Shown piece after piece: positions 25,887 to 34,061 of a stretch of DNA of 64,000 bases. The notes below the pieces were generated by a model. That model was not told the DNA's origin, searched no databases, and worked only from the letters and a program-made list of their open reading frames with translations. The position numbers and the translations under genes are program-made. The DNA comes from RH-AL1 sp964235705 (GTDB lineage: Bacteria > Pseudomonadota > Alphaproteobacteria > Rhizobiales > Beijerinckiaceae): positions 18,143 to 82,142 of the forward strand of contig CAXSDP010000010.1 of the NCBI GenBank assembly GCA_964235705.1. Direction: 5' to 3'. Every line of letters begins with the position of its first letter. Position 1 is the first letter of the stretch.

Positions 25887-27431
25887 TTGCCCGGCACCCT
25901 ACGCCTCGTCCTCGGCGACCAGATCTCCGACGGGCGCCTGTCGTCCCTGCGCGACCTCGATGCCGCCCGCGACAGCGTGCTGATGGCGGAGGTCCGCGCC
26001 GAGACCGGCTACGTCCGCCACCACAAGCAGAAGGTCGCGCTGGTCTTCGCCGGCCTGCGCGGCTTCGCCGATCGGCTGCGAGCCAAGGGCGTCGACGTCC
26101 GCTACGTCGGCTTCGAGGACCCGGACAACACCGGCTCGCTGCTGGGCGAGGTGCGCCGCGCGCTGGCCGGGCGCGATTACGAGCGCGTCGTCGTGACCGC
26201 GCCGGGCGAATGGCGGCTGATGGACGAGTTCGAGGCTTTCGCCGCCGCCTCCAACGTGCCCTTCGTCATCCGCGACGACGACCGCTACCTGTGCTCGCCG
26301 GCCCAGTTCCACGCGTGGGCGGACGGGCGCCGCGAGCTGCGGATGGAGCTGTTCTACCGCGCCATGCGTAAACGTCATGGCCTGCTGATGGACGCCGACG
26401 GCCAGCCCGAGGGCGGCGCCTGGAACTTCGACAAGGAGAACCGCCGCGCGATGCCGAAGCGGCTGACACCACCGAGGCACCGCTTCATCGCGCCCAACCC
26501 CGTGACGCGGGGTGCCATCGCCGACGTGGCGCGGTTGTTCCCCGACCATTTCGGCTCGCTCGACGCCTTCGGCTTCGCCACCACGCCCGTTGAGGCGGCG
26601 GTGATCGTCGACGACTTCATCGCCAACCTGCTGCCCGGCTTCGGCGACTACCAGGACGCCATGGTGCGCGACGAGCCTTGGATGTGGCACGCGATCATCT
26701 CGGCGGCGATGAACATGGGGCTGATCGACCCGCTCGACGTGTGCCGCCGCGCGGAAGCCGAGTACCGCGCCGGGCGCGCGCCGCTCAACGCGGTCGAGGG
26801 CTTCATCCGCCAGATCCTCGGCTGGCGCGAGTACGTGTGCGGGGTCTACTGGCTGAAGATGCCGGAGTTCAAGGCGCTGAACGCCCTCGACGCCGACCGC
26901 GCGCTGCCGCCGTTCTATTGGTCGGGCGAGACGGACATGGTGTGCGTCAAGGACACGGTGGCGACGACGAAGGCCAACGCCTACGCCCACCACATCCAGC
27001 GACTCATGGTGACCGGCAACCTCGCCATGCTGCTCGGCGTGCATCCCGACGCGATCAACGAGTGGTACATGGTGGTCTACGCCGACGCCTACGAATGGGT
27101 GGAGCTGCCCAATGTCCACGGCATGGCGACCTACGCCGACGGCGGCATCGTCGGCTCCAAGCCCTACGCGGGATCGGGCGCCTACATCAATCGCATGAGC
27201 GACTACTGCGGCCGCTGCCGCTACGACGTGACCAAGCGGGTGGGGCCGGACGCCTGCCCGTTCAACGCGCTCTACTGGGACTTCATGATCCGCCACGAGG
27301 CGCGCTTCGCCCGCAACCCCCGTATGGCGCTGCCCTACCGCAACCTGGAGCGGTTGACCCCCGCCGACCGGGCCGCCGTGCGGGCGGAGGCGGAGCGGAT
27401 CAAGACGGACTTCGGCGCGGTGCGGGTTTGA
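25887..27431 (+). CDS. phrB: FeS-cluster bacterial cryptochrome/photolyase (PhrB-like)
   Basis: The protein starts at a likely TTG, MPGTLRLVLGDQISDGRLSSL, matching the LGDQLS start of the family, and is 514 residues long (PhrB of Agrobacterium is 507). Four cysteines at 353, 441, 444 and 457 keep the spacing 88-3-13 of the PhrB 4Fe-4S ligands (DMVC, YCGRC, DACP). Other family segments are GEWRLMDEF, WNFDKENRR, FIRQILGWREYV and the antenna/FAD-lining AYAHHIQRLMVTGN. It should be a flavin-containing (6-4) photolyase or photoreceptor. No better start exists: the upstream frame has no ATG, and codons before 25887 are not family-like. Confidence 0.93.
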   Translation: MPGTLRLVLGDQISDGRLSSLRDLDAARDSVLMAEVRAETGYVRHHKQKVALVFAGLRGFADRLRAKGVDVRYVGFEDPDNTGSLLGEVRRALAGRDYERVVVTAPGEWRLMDEFEAFAAASNVPFVIRDDDRYLCSPAQFHAWADGRRELRMELFYRAMRKRHGLLMDADGQPEGGAWNFDKENRRAMPKRLTPPRHRFIAPNPVTRGAIADVARLFPDHFGSLDAFGFATTPVEAAVIVDDFIANLLPGFGDYQDAMVRDEPWMWHAIISAAMNMGLIDPLDVCRRAEAEYRAGRAPLNAVEGFIRQILGWREYVCGVYWLKMPEFKALNALDADRALPPFYWSGETDMVCVKDTVATTKANAYAHHIQRLMVTGNLAMLLGVHPDAINEWYMVVYADAYEWVELPNVHGMATYADGGIVGSKPYAGSGAYINRMSDYCGRCRYDVTKRVGPDACPFNALYWDFMIRHEARFARNPRMALPYRNLERLTPADRAAVRAEAERIKTDFGAVRV

Positions 27432-27438
27432 GGACCGC

Positions 27439-27687
27439 TCAATCCGCCTGGCACAGCGTGTCGAGCACCCCCGCGACGTAGGCGGACGCGGACGGCGCGC
27501 CATGCCCGAAGCGCTGGCCGGTGCGCACGCGGATCGGGCCGCGCGGGCCGAAGATAACACCCGGCTCGAAGGCGCGCCACGAGCCGTCGCGATCGTGCAG
27601 GAAGGCGGAGCACCGCAGCCGCGACTGCGCCGCCGCCGGGCTCGCGAGGACGCTCAGCGCCAGGGGGACCACGATCCACCCGCGCAC
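27439..27687 (-). CDS. small secreted protein, DGSWR-type paralog B
   Basis: The 82-residue product (GTG start) has a signal peptide (WIVVPLALSVLASPAAAQ) and a mature part CSAFLHDRDGSWRAFEPGVIFGPRGPIRVRTGQRF, ending VLDTLCQAD. It is a clear paralog of the gene immediately upstream: both have one Cys near the N-terminus, FLHxxDGSWR, GPxxVxxGQ and a C-terminal LxxLC. The two cysteines probably bond. GTG follows the upstream stop by two bases, so it is translationally coupled. No database family was recognised. It converges on the photolyase gene with seven bases between the ends. Confidence 0.7.
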   Translation of the reverse strand: MRGWIVVPLALSVLASPAAAQSRLRCSAFLHDRDGSWRAFEPGVIFGPRGPIRVRTGQRFGHGAPSASAYVAGVLDTLCQAD

Positions 27688-27689
27688 GG

Positions 27690-27932
27690 CTAGCCGCCGC
27701 ACAGGTGGTCGAGGATGCGGGCGATGTCGCCGCCGTCCCGCCGGTCGGTCGAGCGGAAGAGCTGGCCGGCCTCGACGTGGACGGGTCCGTGGCTGCCGAT
27801 GACCGTCCCCGTCGTGAAGCTCCGCCACGACCCGTCCGATCCGTGGAGGAAGCCGGTGCATTTCACCGCCTGCGCGTGGGCCATCACCGGCAGGAGGAGG
27901 AAGGGGGCGAGCAAGGCGGGGAGGCGGATCAA
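27690..27932 (-). CDS. small secreted protein, DGSWR-type paralog A
   Basis: The 80-residue product starts at TTG with CGGAG well placed upstream, and has a signal peptide (LPALLAPFLLLPVMAHAQ) followed by KCTGFLHGSDGSWRSFTTGTVIGSHGPVHVEAGQLF and a C-terminal ILDHLCGG. About half of the mature residues match paralog B. It lies 35 bp after the lytic transglycosylase gene on the same strand and may share its transcript, which hints at an envelope role, but this is inference. Confidence 0.7.
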   Translation of the reverse strand: MIRLPALLAPFLLLPVMAHAQAVKCTGFLHGSDGSWRSFTTGTVIGSHGPVHVEAGQLFRSTDRRDGGDIARILDHLCGG

Positions 27933-27967
27933 GCGAAGGCTCCGTGGTGGAGTGGACGGGCGCGCGC

Positions 27968-29227
27968 TCACTGTCGCAGCGCGCTCAGCACGGACGCGCT
28001 CGCCCGGCCGTCCGGCTTCATGCCGGCCTTCGACTGGAAGTCGACGATCGCCTCGCGCGTCTTGTCGCCGATCACGCCGTCGATCTTGCCCTGGAGGTCG
28101 TAGCCGCGCTGCGTCAACCGCGTCTGCACCTCGCGGCGGTCGACGCGCGACAGGCCGGGGTCCTCGGTCGGCCACGGCGTCCGCAGGCCCGGCCGCCCGG
28201 CGAGCCGGTCTGAGAGAAGGGCGATGGCGAGCGCGTAGGATTCGGCGGCGTTGTAGCCGTAGATCGCGTCGAAGTTGCGCGTCACCAGGAAGGCCGGGCC
28301 GCTCGGCCCCGCCGGCAGCAGCAGGCCGGCGGGACTCTGGCCACCCGGCCCTTCGCCGAGCGGGCGGCCGTCGATCCGGGTGACGCCGCGCGCCGTCCAG
28401 GCGGCCATCGGCTGCTTGTGGCCGCGCCCCGAGGGACCGCCGTAGCCGGCCGGCAGGCGCACCTCGAAGCCCCAGGGCAGGCCCTGCTGCCAGCCGGCCT
28501 TGTGGAGGAAGTTCGCCGTCGAGGCGAGGGCGTCGGGGGCGGAATGGACGAGGTCGCGCCGTCCGTCGCCGTCGCCGTCGACGGCGGTGCCGAGGAAGGT
28601 CGAGGGCATGAATTGGGTGTGGCCGAAGGCCCCCGCCCAGGACCCGGTGAAGTCGCGCGGGTCGATGTCGCCACCCTGGACGATCCTCATCGCGTCGAGC
28701 AACTCGCCGCGATAGTAGCCGGCGCGGCGGCTGCCGGCGCAGGTCAGCGTCGCCAGCGACTGGATCACCGGCTTGGAGCCGAAGTTGCGGCCGAAGTTCG
28801 ATTCCACGCCCCAGACCGCCGCGACCACGTAGGGCGGCACGCCGAAACGTCCCTGCGCGGCCGCCAACGCCGCCCGGTTCTCCGCCATCGCCGCCTCGCC
28901 GTCGCGCACCCGCTCCTCGTCGACGAGGCCGGCGAGGTAGTCCCAGATCGCGGTCTTGAACTCGGGCTGGTAGGCCTCGGCCTTGAGGATGTCGGGGTTG
29001 GGCTGGAGGTCGGCGGTCAGCCCGTCGAAGGTTCGCGCGGAAACGCCCTTGGCTTCCGCCGGCCCGCGCAGCGCGGCGACGCAGGCGCGGAAGTCGGCGC
29101 GGGCCGGGTTGGCGCCGAGCGCGAGCGCGAGGAGCGTGGCCAGCCAAGGCATCGGCGAGGACATCGACGAGCGGGAAGAGGACATCGGCGAGCGGGAAGA
29201 GGACATCGGCGAGCGGGAAACGGTCAT
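27968..29227 (-). CDS. lytic murein transglycosylase, MltB family, with peptidoglycan-binding domain
   Basis: The 419-residue protein has the SLT_2/MltB catalytic domain: the catalytic Glu in AVWGVESNFGRNFG, then ATLTCAGSRRAGYYRGELLDAMRI, GSWAGAFGHTQFMPSTF and NFDAIYGYNAAESYALAIALLSDRL. A C-terminal peptidoglycan-binding helical domain follows (VQTRLTQRGYDLQGKIDGVIGDKTREAI). It cleaves glycan strands to 1,6-anhydro products in the periplasm. The signal peptide proper begins at the Met encoded at 29152; the AAGGG site favours the ATG at 29227, which adds an N-terminal SRSPMSS-repeat tail. It sits 10 bp after ftsX on the same strand. Confidence 0.92.
   Translation of the reverse strand: MTVSRSPMSSSRSPMSSSRSSMSSPMPWLATLLALALGANPARADFRACVAALRGPAEAKGVSARTFDGLTADLQPNPDILKAEAYQPEFKTAIWDYLAGLVDEERVRDGEAAMAENRAALAAAQGRFGVPPYVVAAVWGVESNFGRNFGSKPVIQSLATLTCAGSRRAGYYRGELLDAMRIVQGGDIDPRDFTGSWAGAFGHTQFMPSTFLGTAVDGDGDGRRDLVHSAPDALASTANFLHKAGWQQGLPWGFEVRLPAGYGGPSGRGHKQPMAAWTARGVTRIDGRPLGEGPGGQSPAGLLLPAGPSGPAFLVTRNFDAIYGYNAAESYALAIALLSDRLAGRPGLRTPWPTEDPGLSRVDRREVQTRLTQRGYDLQGKIDGVIGDKTREAIVDFQSKAGMKPDGRASASVLSALRQ
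29157..29219. repeat. three tandem 21-bp repeats across the mltB-like start region
   Basis: Units lie at 29157-29177, 29178-29198 and 29199-29219; the last two are identical and the first differs at one base. Being a multiple of three, they add the heptad-length SRSPMSS/SRSSMSS units to the N-terminus, and each carries an in-frame ATG. Copy number could change by slippage without breaking the frame. Confidence 0.9.
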
Positions 29228-29237
29228 GGGGTGCCCT

Positions 29238-30296
29238 TCACATCATGCGTCGCAGGTGCTTGTAGACGATCGCCCGCGACACGAAGCCGGTCAGCAGCGC
29301 CACGGCGACGGTGATGGCGCCGATCGCCACGTAGCCGCCCAGCCCCAGGCCGAAGGAGCCGAACATCGCTTCGATCTGCTCGCCGCCGGCGCTCGTGCGC
29401 CAGTGCCCGAGCGCGCGGCCGACCCCTAGGAAGAACAGGGTGGCGGCGCCCCCGCCGATCGCCCCGCCGCGCAGGCCGAGCCGCAGGAAGTGCGTCTGGA
29501 ACTGCCGCGAGATGAACCCGTCGGCGGCGCCCACGAAATGCAGCACCTCGATGATCTCCTTGGCGCCGGCCATGGCGCCGCGCGTGGCGAAGGCGACCGC
29601 CAGCAGCATGGCGCCCAGCACCAGCCCGAACACCAGGACGCCGACGCCCACCGTCGCGCGCGCCATGGACGCGAACCGGCCGAGCCACATCCCGTGATCG
29701 TCGAGGATGGCGCCCGGCACGCGCTCGGCTAGCGCCAGTCGCAGCGCGGGCACGTCGAGGGCATGGCCCGGGTCGAGCTTGACGACGACGAGGCGGGGCA
29801 CCGGCAGGTCGCCGAGGTCGCCCCCCAGCCAGGGTTGCAGCAGCTTCTCCCCCTCCGCCTTCGTGTAGGGGTCGACCGACGCGATCCCGGGCGTCCCCCT
29901 GGCGATGGCGACCGCCTGCCCGCTCAGGGCGTCGAGGTCGCCGCCCGGCGTCGGGCGCACCTGGATCGTCATCTCGCGCCCGACTTCCGCCCGCCAATCG
30001 TTGGCGGCGGCGGCCACCAGCAGGGCGACGCCCGCCGTCAGCGCGGCGAGGAAGGTCATGATGGCGATCACCGTGACGAGCGCGCGACCGGCGATCGTGT
30101 CGGCCGGCACCAGCGGCATGTCGCGCTTCAACGGACGCAGCGCGTCGCCCCCGGTGGTCGCCGGAGCGCCGGGCTTGGACGGGCCGCGTTCGGCCCCGCC
30201 GGTGCCCGCCCCGCCGCTCCCCGCCTCGTCGGGCGACCCGGCGTCCGGCGTGCCGGATGGCTCGGCGCGCCGGGGCGCCCGCGTCAGCGTGGCCAT
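29238..30296 (-). CDS. ftsX: cell division ABC transporter permease FtsX
   Basis: The 352-residue protein has a long cytoplasmic Pro/Gly-rich N-terminus (about 60 residues), a first membrane segment (ALVTVIAIMTFLAALTAGVALLVA), a periplasmic domain (about 105-200), and three more membrane segments in the C-terminal half, including the conserved EIIEVLHFVGAADGFISRQFQTHFLRLG. This is the FtsX layout. It lies 13 bp after ftsE and transmits ATP-driven changes to periplasmic wall hydrolases. The N-terminal low-complexity extension is long compared with E. coli FtsX but common in this order. Confidence 0.92.
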   Translation of the reverse strand: MATLTRAPRRAEPSGTPDAGSPDEAGSGGAGTGGAERGPSKPGAPATTGGDALRPLKRDMPLVPADTIAGRALVTVIAIMTFLAALTAGVALLVAAAANDWRAEVGREMTIQVRPTPGGDLDALSGQAVAIARGTPGIASVDPYTKAEGEKLLQPWLGGDLGDLPVPRLVVVKLDPGHALDVPALRLALAERVPGAILDDHGMWLGRFASMARATVGVGVLVFGLVLGAMLLAVAFATRGAMAGAKEIIEVLHFVGAADGFISRQFQTHFLRLGLRGGAIGGGAATLFFLGVGRALGHWRTSAGGEQIEAMFGSFGLGLGGYVAIGAITVAVALLTGFVSRAIVYKHLRRMM

Positions 30297-30309
30297 GGGC
30301 TGATCCGCC

Positions 30310-30972
30310 TCATTCGAAGATGTGCAGGCGGCTGTCGCCGAGCACGAGGCGACGCGCGCCGTCGAACTGGTCCATCAGCCCGAGGTCGTGCGTCGCGATC
30401 ACCACCGACGTACCCGATTTGTGGAGTTCGATGAAGAGCCGCAGCAGCCGTCGCGCCAGCGTCGGGTCGACGTTGCCGGTCGGCTCGTCGGCGAGCAGCA
30501 GCTCGGGGCGCACGATCAACGCGCGGGCGATCGCCGCGCGCTGCTTCTCCCCGCCGGACAGGATCGCCGGCAGGGCGTGCATCCGGTCCCCCAGGCCGAC
30601 CCAGCCGAGCAGCTCGATGACCTCGCCCCGGTAGCTCGCCTCCTCGCGACCCTGCACGCGCAGCGGCAGCGCCACGTTCTCGTAGGTGGTGAGGTGGTTC
30701 AGCAGGCGGAAATCCTGGAACACGACGCCGATCCGCCGGCGCAGCCCGGTGATCGCGTCCTTGTCGAGCGAGCCGGCGTCGCGGCCGAACAGGCTGATGA
30801 GCCCGCGCGTCGGCTTCAGGGTGAACAGGATGAGGCGCAGCAGCGTCGTCTTGCCCGCCCCCGAGGGCCCGGTCAGGAATTGGAAGCTCTGCGGCTCGAT
30901 GCGGAACGAGATGTCCTTCAGGATCTCGCCACCCATGCCGTAGCGCAGGCCCACGTTCTCGAAGCTGATCAA
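30310..30972 (-). CDS. ftsE: cell division ATP-binding protein FtsE
   Basis: The 220-residue ABC ATPase has Walker A GPSGAGKTT, Q-loop VVFQDFRLLNHLTTYENVALPL (the FtsE-typical DFRLL), signature LSGGEKQRAAIARAL, Walker B LLLADEPTGNVDP and H-loop ATHD. The start is a TTG giving MISFENVGLRYG. It pairs with the FtsX gene below it. Upstream and divergent is a zinc-ribbon membrane protein gene, an arrangement seen often in alphaproteobacteria. Confidence 0.95.
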   Translation of the reverse strand: MISFENVGLRYGMGGEILKDISFRIEPQSFQFLTGPSGAGKTTLLRLILFTLKPTRGLISLFGRDAGSLDKDAITGLRRRIGVVFQDFRLLNHLTTYENVALPLRVQGREEASYRGEVIELLGWVGLGDRMHALPAILSGGEKQRAAIARALIVRPELLLADEPTGNVDPTLARRLLRLFIELHKSGTSVVIATHDLGLMDQFDGARRLVLGDSRLHIFE

Positions 30973-31078
30973 CCCGGTTCCCCGTCCACCGCCTCACATC
31001 GCAGGCAAGACGGTTAACGCGGCTTTAAGCAGCGCGCGACCAGACTGCGTGCGTGCCCCTCGCATCGTTGTCGCGCCC

Positions 31079-31780
31079 ATGCTGATCGACTGCCCGTCCT
31101 GCGCCCGGTCCTACCACGTTCCCCGCGCCGAGATCGGTGAAAGCGGTCGCACCCTGATCTGTCCGCGTTGCGAGGCGTCCTGGTTCGTCGACGCGGACGG
31201 GGCGCGACGCGACGGGCACGGCACCATCCCCAGCGTCGAGCTGGCCGCCTCCGGCATCCGCCCCAGGGAGCTCGGGCCCCGCGCGCCCAAGATCGGACGC
31301 TGGACCGGACGCTGGACCGGGCGCTGGCGCCCACCCCTGGGGCGGGCCGCGACCTCGCTCGCCGCGGCCGCCTGCCTCGCCACGCTCGTGTGTCTCGGCG
31401 GCCTCGGCCTGGTCGGCGCCCGCGACGACGTGGTGCGCCACCTGCCGCGCACCGCCGGCCTGTACCGGATGTTGGGGATGCCGGTGAACGTCCGCGGGTT
31501 GGAGTTCGTCGGCGTCGCCGCGCGCGTCGAGGCGCCGCTCACCGACGTTTCCATCACCGGCGAGATCCGCAACGTGGCGCGCCGACGCGTGCCGGTCACG
31601 CGGATCGCCTACGAGGTCCGCGACGCCGCCGGCATCGCCGTGGCCAGCTGGACCGAAGCCGCCCCGGCGCGGACGCTGGCCGCCAGGGCGAGCCTGTCGT
31701 TCGCCTCGCGGCCCCACGCCATCCCCGGCGAGGGACGATCGGTGATGGTCCGCTTCGACGACGATCGGGATCATCCTTGA
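31079..31780 (+). CDS. MJ0042-type zinc-ribbon membrane protein
   Basis: The 233-residue product begins MLIDCPSCARSYHVPRAEIG and continues to LICPRCEASWFV, the MJ0042/zinc_ribbon_5 motif with two CxxC pairs. A basic stretch with repeated RWTG units precedes a single membrane segment (AACLATLVCLGGLGLVGA), and the periplasmic part ITGEIRNVARRRVPVTRIAYEVRD resembles DUF3426. Start 31079 is chosen because the zinc ribbon begins at once. It is divergent from ftsE. The function is unknown; regulation or envelope assembly has been guessed for similar proteins. Confidence 0.8.
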   Translation: MLIDCPSCARSYHVPRAEIGESGRTLICPRCEASWFVDADGARRDGHGTIPSVELAASGIRPRELGPRAPKIGRWTGRWTGRWRPPLGRAATSLAAAACLATLVCLGGLGLVGARDDVVRHLPRTAGLYRMLGMPVNVRGLEFVGVAARVEAPLTDVSITGEIRNVARRRVPVTRIAYEVRDAAGIAVASWTEAAPARTLAARASLSFASRPHAIPGEGRSVMVRFDDDRDHP

Positions 31781-31858
31781 GGGGGCGCCGCCGAAATCTT
31801 AACCGGGCGGGCCGATGATGGCGGACGGCGGGCCCCGTGGCCTTCTGGAGTGGGTTTC

Positions 31859-33991
31859 GTGAACGCCAACGAGTCCGGGCAGACGGCGAAGCGAACGCGG
31901 GCGTTCCTGCCGGTCCGCCGCCTCCCTCGCGGTCGCTTGAGCCTCGGCACCAAACTGGGCCTTATCATCTGCCTGTGCATGGTCACGACGATGGTGCTGG
32001 CGGCGAGTTTCTTCATCCGCCAATCCGACCAGGCCGCCGACGTGAAGGCCCATTCGCTGGCCGAGGAGGTGTCGGAGGACCTCGCGTCCAGGGTCAAGGC
32101 CGGCTTCGACGCGTCGTTCAAGGTCGTCACGACCACGAACGAGACCCTGACCGCGCTCTGGACGCACGACGTGAGGAGCCGCTCGATCGGCGACATCCTC
32201 CTCAAGCAAATGCTGGACGCGGATTCGGACCGTTTCGGCGCGTGGACGGCCTGGAAACCCGACGCCTTCGATGGTCGCGACAGGGACTTCGTGAACGCGT
32301 CCGGCTCGGACGAGACGGGGCGATACCTGACCTACTGGCACCAGAACGGCATGGAGGTCACCCATGACCACGTCACCGGCTACGCCAGCGCGGCCAACGC
32401 GCTCTACCAGGTGCCGCTCGACTTGGACGCGGCGTACCTCAGCGAGCCGTACTTCATCGACAGCAACGATCGGCGCATCGCGACCGTGTCCTACGCCGAG
32501 CCGATCGCGGCCGACAAGGTCCTGGGCGCGATCGGCATCGACGTGAGGTTGACGCCGCTCCTCGACGTGTTCGATGGCTTGCCGCTGCCGGAAGGCGGCG
32601 CGGTCACGCTGGTGTCCCACGGCGGCATCGTCGCGATGGCCAACGACGCGAGCGTTCGCGAGAAGCCGCTGCTCGAGGCCCGTCCCGCCCTCGCGGCCGA
32701 CTGGGCGCGGATCACGGGCGGCGAGGGAGCGATCGGGACGGGGATCACGTCGGCCGGTGTCGTGCGCACGTGGCACGAGCTCACCTTCAACACGGTGAGG
32801 ACGCCCTGGTACGTGCTGACGGAGGTGCCGTTGCGGGCCTTCGCCGCCGACGCGCGGCGCGAGCAAACGACGACCGCGTTCGCCACCCTGGGCGTGCTGC
32901 TCGCGATGATGCTCGCGATCCTCTTCGCCCTGCGTCAGGTGGTGACCGCGCCCCTGCGCGCGGTCGGCGTGTTCATCGCCGGCCTCGGCGATCAGGATGG
33001 GCCGCGCGAATGCCCGCAGAGCCGGCGGTCCGACGAGATCGGCGCGATCGCCAAGGCGCTGACCGAGCTGCGAACCTCGCAGGGCGAGGTCGACCGCCTG
33101 CGCGGCGCCCAGAGCGAACGCGAGAAGCGCTTCGCCGATGCCCGCCACGTCGAGTTGCAGCAACTCGCGGACCATCTCGGCCAGACGATCCAGGCGGTGG
33201 CCCACGTGGTGGACGCGACCGCCCTCAAGATCATGCGGCGGTCCGAGATGATGGCGGCCACCGCCGTCGCTTCCGCCGACAAGACCACCGTGATCGCCGA
33301 AGCCTCGCTCGACGCCGACGGCAACGTGGGGACGGTGGAAGCGGCGGCGGCGGCGTTGCGGGCCTCGATCGTGCGCATCGTCGCCGACATGGCCACCGCG
33401 AAACGGATCGCCTCGACCGCCTCCGACAAGGCCAAGCTGTCGAGCGCGGTGACGAGCGAACTGTCGAAGCGGGCCGCCCACATCGACGCGGTCGTGGCGC
33501 TCATCAGCTCCATCGCGCAGCGGACCAACATGCTCGCGCTCAACGCGACGATCGAGGCGGCGCGCGCCGGCGAGGCCGGCCGGGGCTTCGCCGTGGTCGC
33601 GCAGGAGGTGAAGGCGCTGGCGGTCCAGACGACCACCGCGACCGGCGAGATCGCCCTCCAGATCAAGGCCATGCAGGCGATCGCGGCGGAAGCCGCCGCC
33701 GCCCTGACGTCCATCAGCGGCACGGTGTCGGAGATCGACGCGCTCTCGACCTCGATCTCCCACGCCGTCGAGTTGCAGGGCGACGAGACGGTACGGATCG
33801 GCCACTCGGTGGGCGCCGCGGTCGCCGCCTCGCGCCGCGTGCGGGCGGCGATCGAGGACGTCAACCGCGGCGCGACCGACACCGGCGAGATCGCCGCCGA
33901 GATGCTCATCGAGAGCGCCAAGCTGGCCGATGAGAGTGAACGGCTGAACGACGAGGTGCTGCGCGTGATCGAGCGGGTGCGCGCGGCTTGA
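31859..33991 (+). CDS. methyl-accepting chemotaxis protein with double-Cache-type sensor
   Basis: The protein (710 residues from GTG 31859) has TM1 (LGLIICLCMVTTMVLAASFFI), a periplasmic sensor of about 290 residues whose YLSEPYFIDSNDRRIATVSYAEPI and VLGAIGIDVRL segments are typical of dCache domains, TM2 (TAFATLGVLLAMMLAILFALR), a HAMP-like linker and the signalling domain with the tip ISSIAQRTNMLALNATIEAARAGEAGRGFAVVAQEVKALA. Ligands of dCache receptors are often amino or organic acids. No che genes are near. A methyl-acceptor role depends on the C-terminal helices, which look normal; no CheR-tethering pentapeptide ends the chain. Confidence 0.92.
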   Translation: MNANESGQTAKRTRAFLPVRRLPRGRLSLGTKLGLIICLCMVTTMVLAASFFIRQSDQAADVKAHSLAEEVSEDLASRVKAGFDASFKVVTTTNETLTALWTHDVRSRSIGDILLKQMLDADSDRFGAWTAWKPDAFDGRDRDFVNASGSDETGRYLTYWHQNGMEVTHDHVTGYASAANALYQVPLDLDAAYLSEPYFIDSNDRRIATVSYAEPIAADKVLGAIGIDVRLTPLLDVFDGLPLPEGGAVTLVSHGGIVAMANDASVREKPLLEARPALAADWARITGGEGAIGTGITSAGVVRTWHELTFNTVRTPWYVLTEVPLRAFAADARREQTTTAFATLGVLLAMMLAILFALRQVVTAPLRAVGVFIAGLGDQDGPRECPQSRRSDEIGAIAKALTELRTSQGEVDRLRGAQSEREKRFADARHVELQQLADHLGQTIQAVAHVVDATALKIMRRSEMMAATAVASADKTTVIAEASLDADGNVGTVEAAAAALRASIVRIVADMATAKRIASTASDKAKLSSAVTSELSKRAAHIDAVVALISSIAQRTNMLALNATIEAARAGEAGRGFAVVAQEVKALAVQTTTATGEIALQIKAMQAIAAEAAAALTSISGTVSEIDALSTSISHAVELQGDETVRIGHSVGAAVAASRRVRAAIEDVNRGATDTGEIAAEMLIESAKLADESERLNDEVLRVIERVRAA

Positions 33992-34061
33992 GGCCCGTCG
34001 GGACCCGGCGGCCATCGCGTCGGCTTCCCTTCGACCACCGCGCGCCTTCCGGGCCGATATC

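Noticed and set aside
29157..29219. Mobile-element or attachment-site origin for the 21-bp repeats
   Set aside because: They are in phase with the coding frame, found only at this start region, and no integrase or inverted repeats are near.
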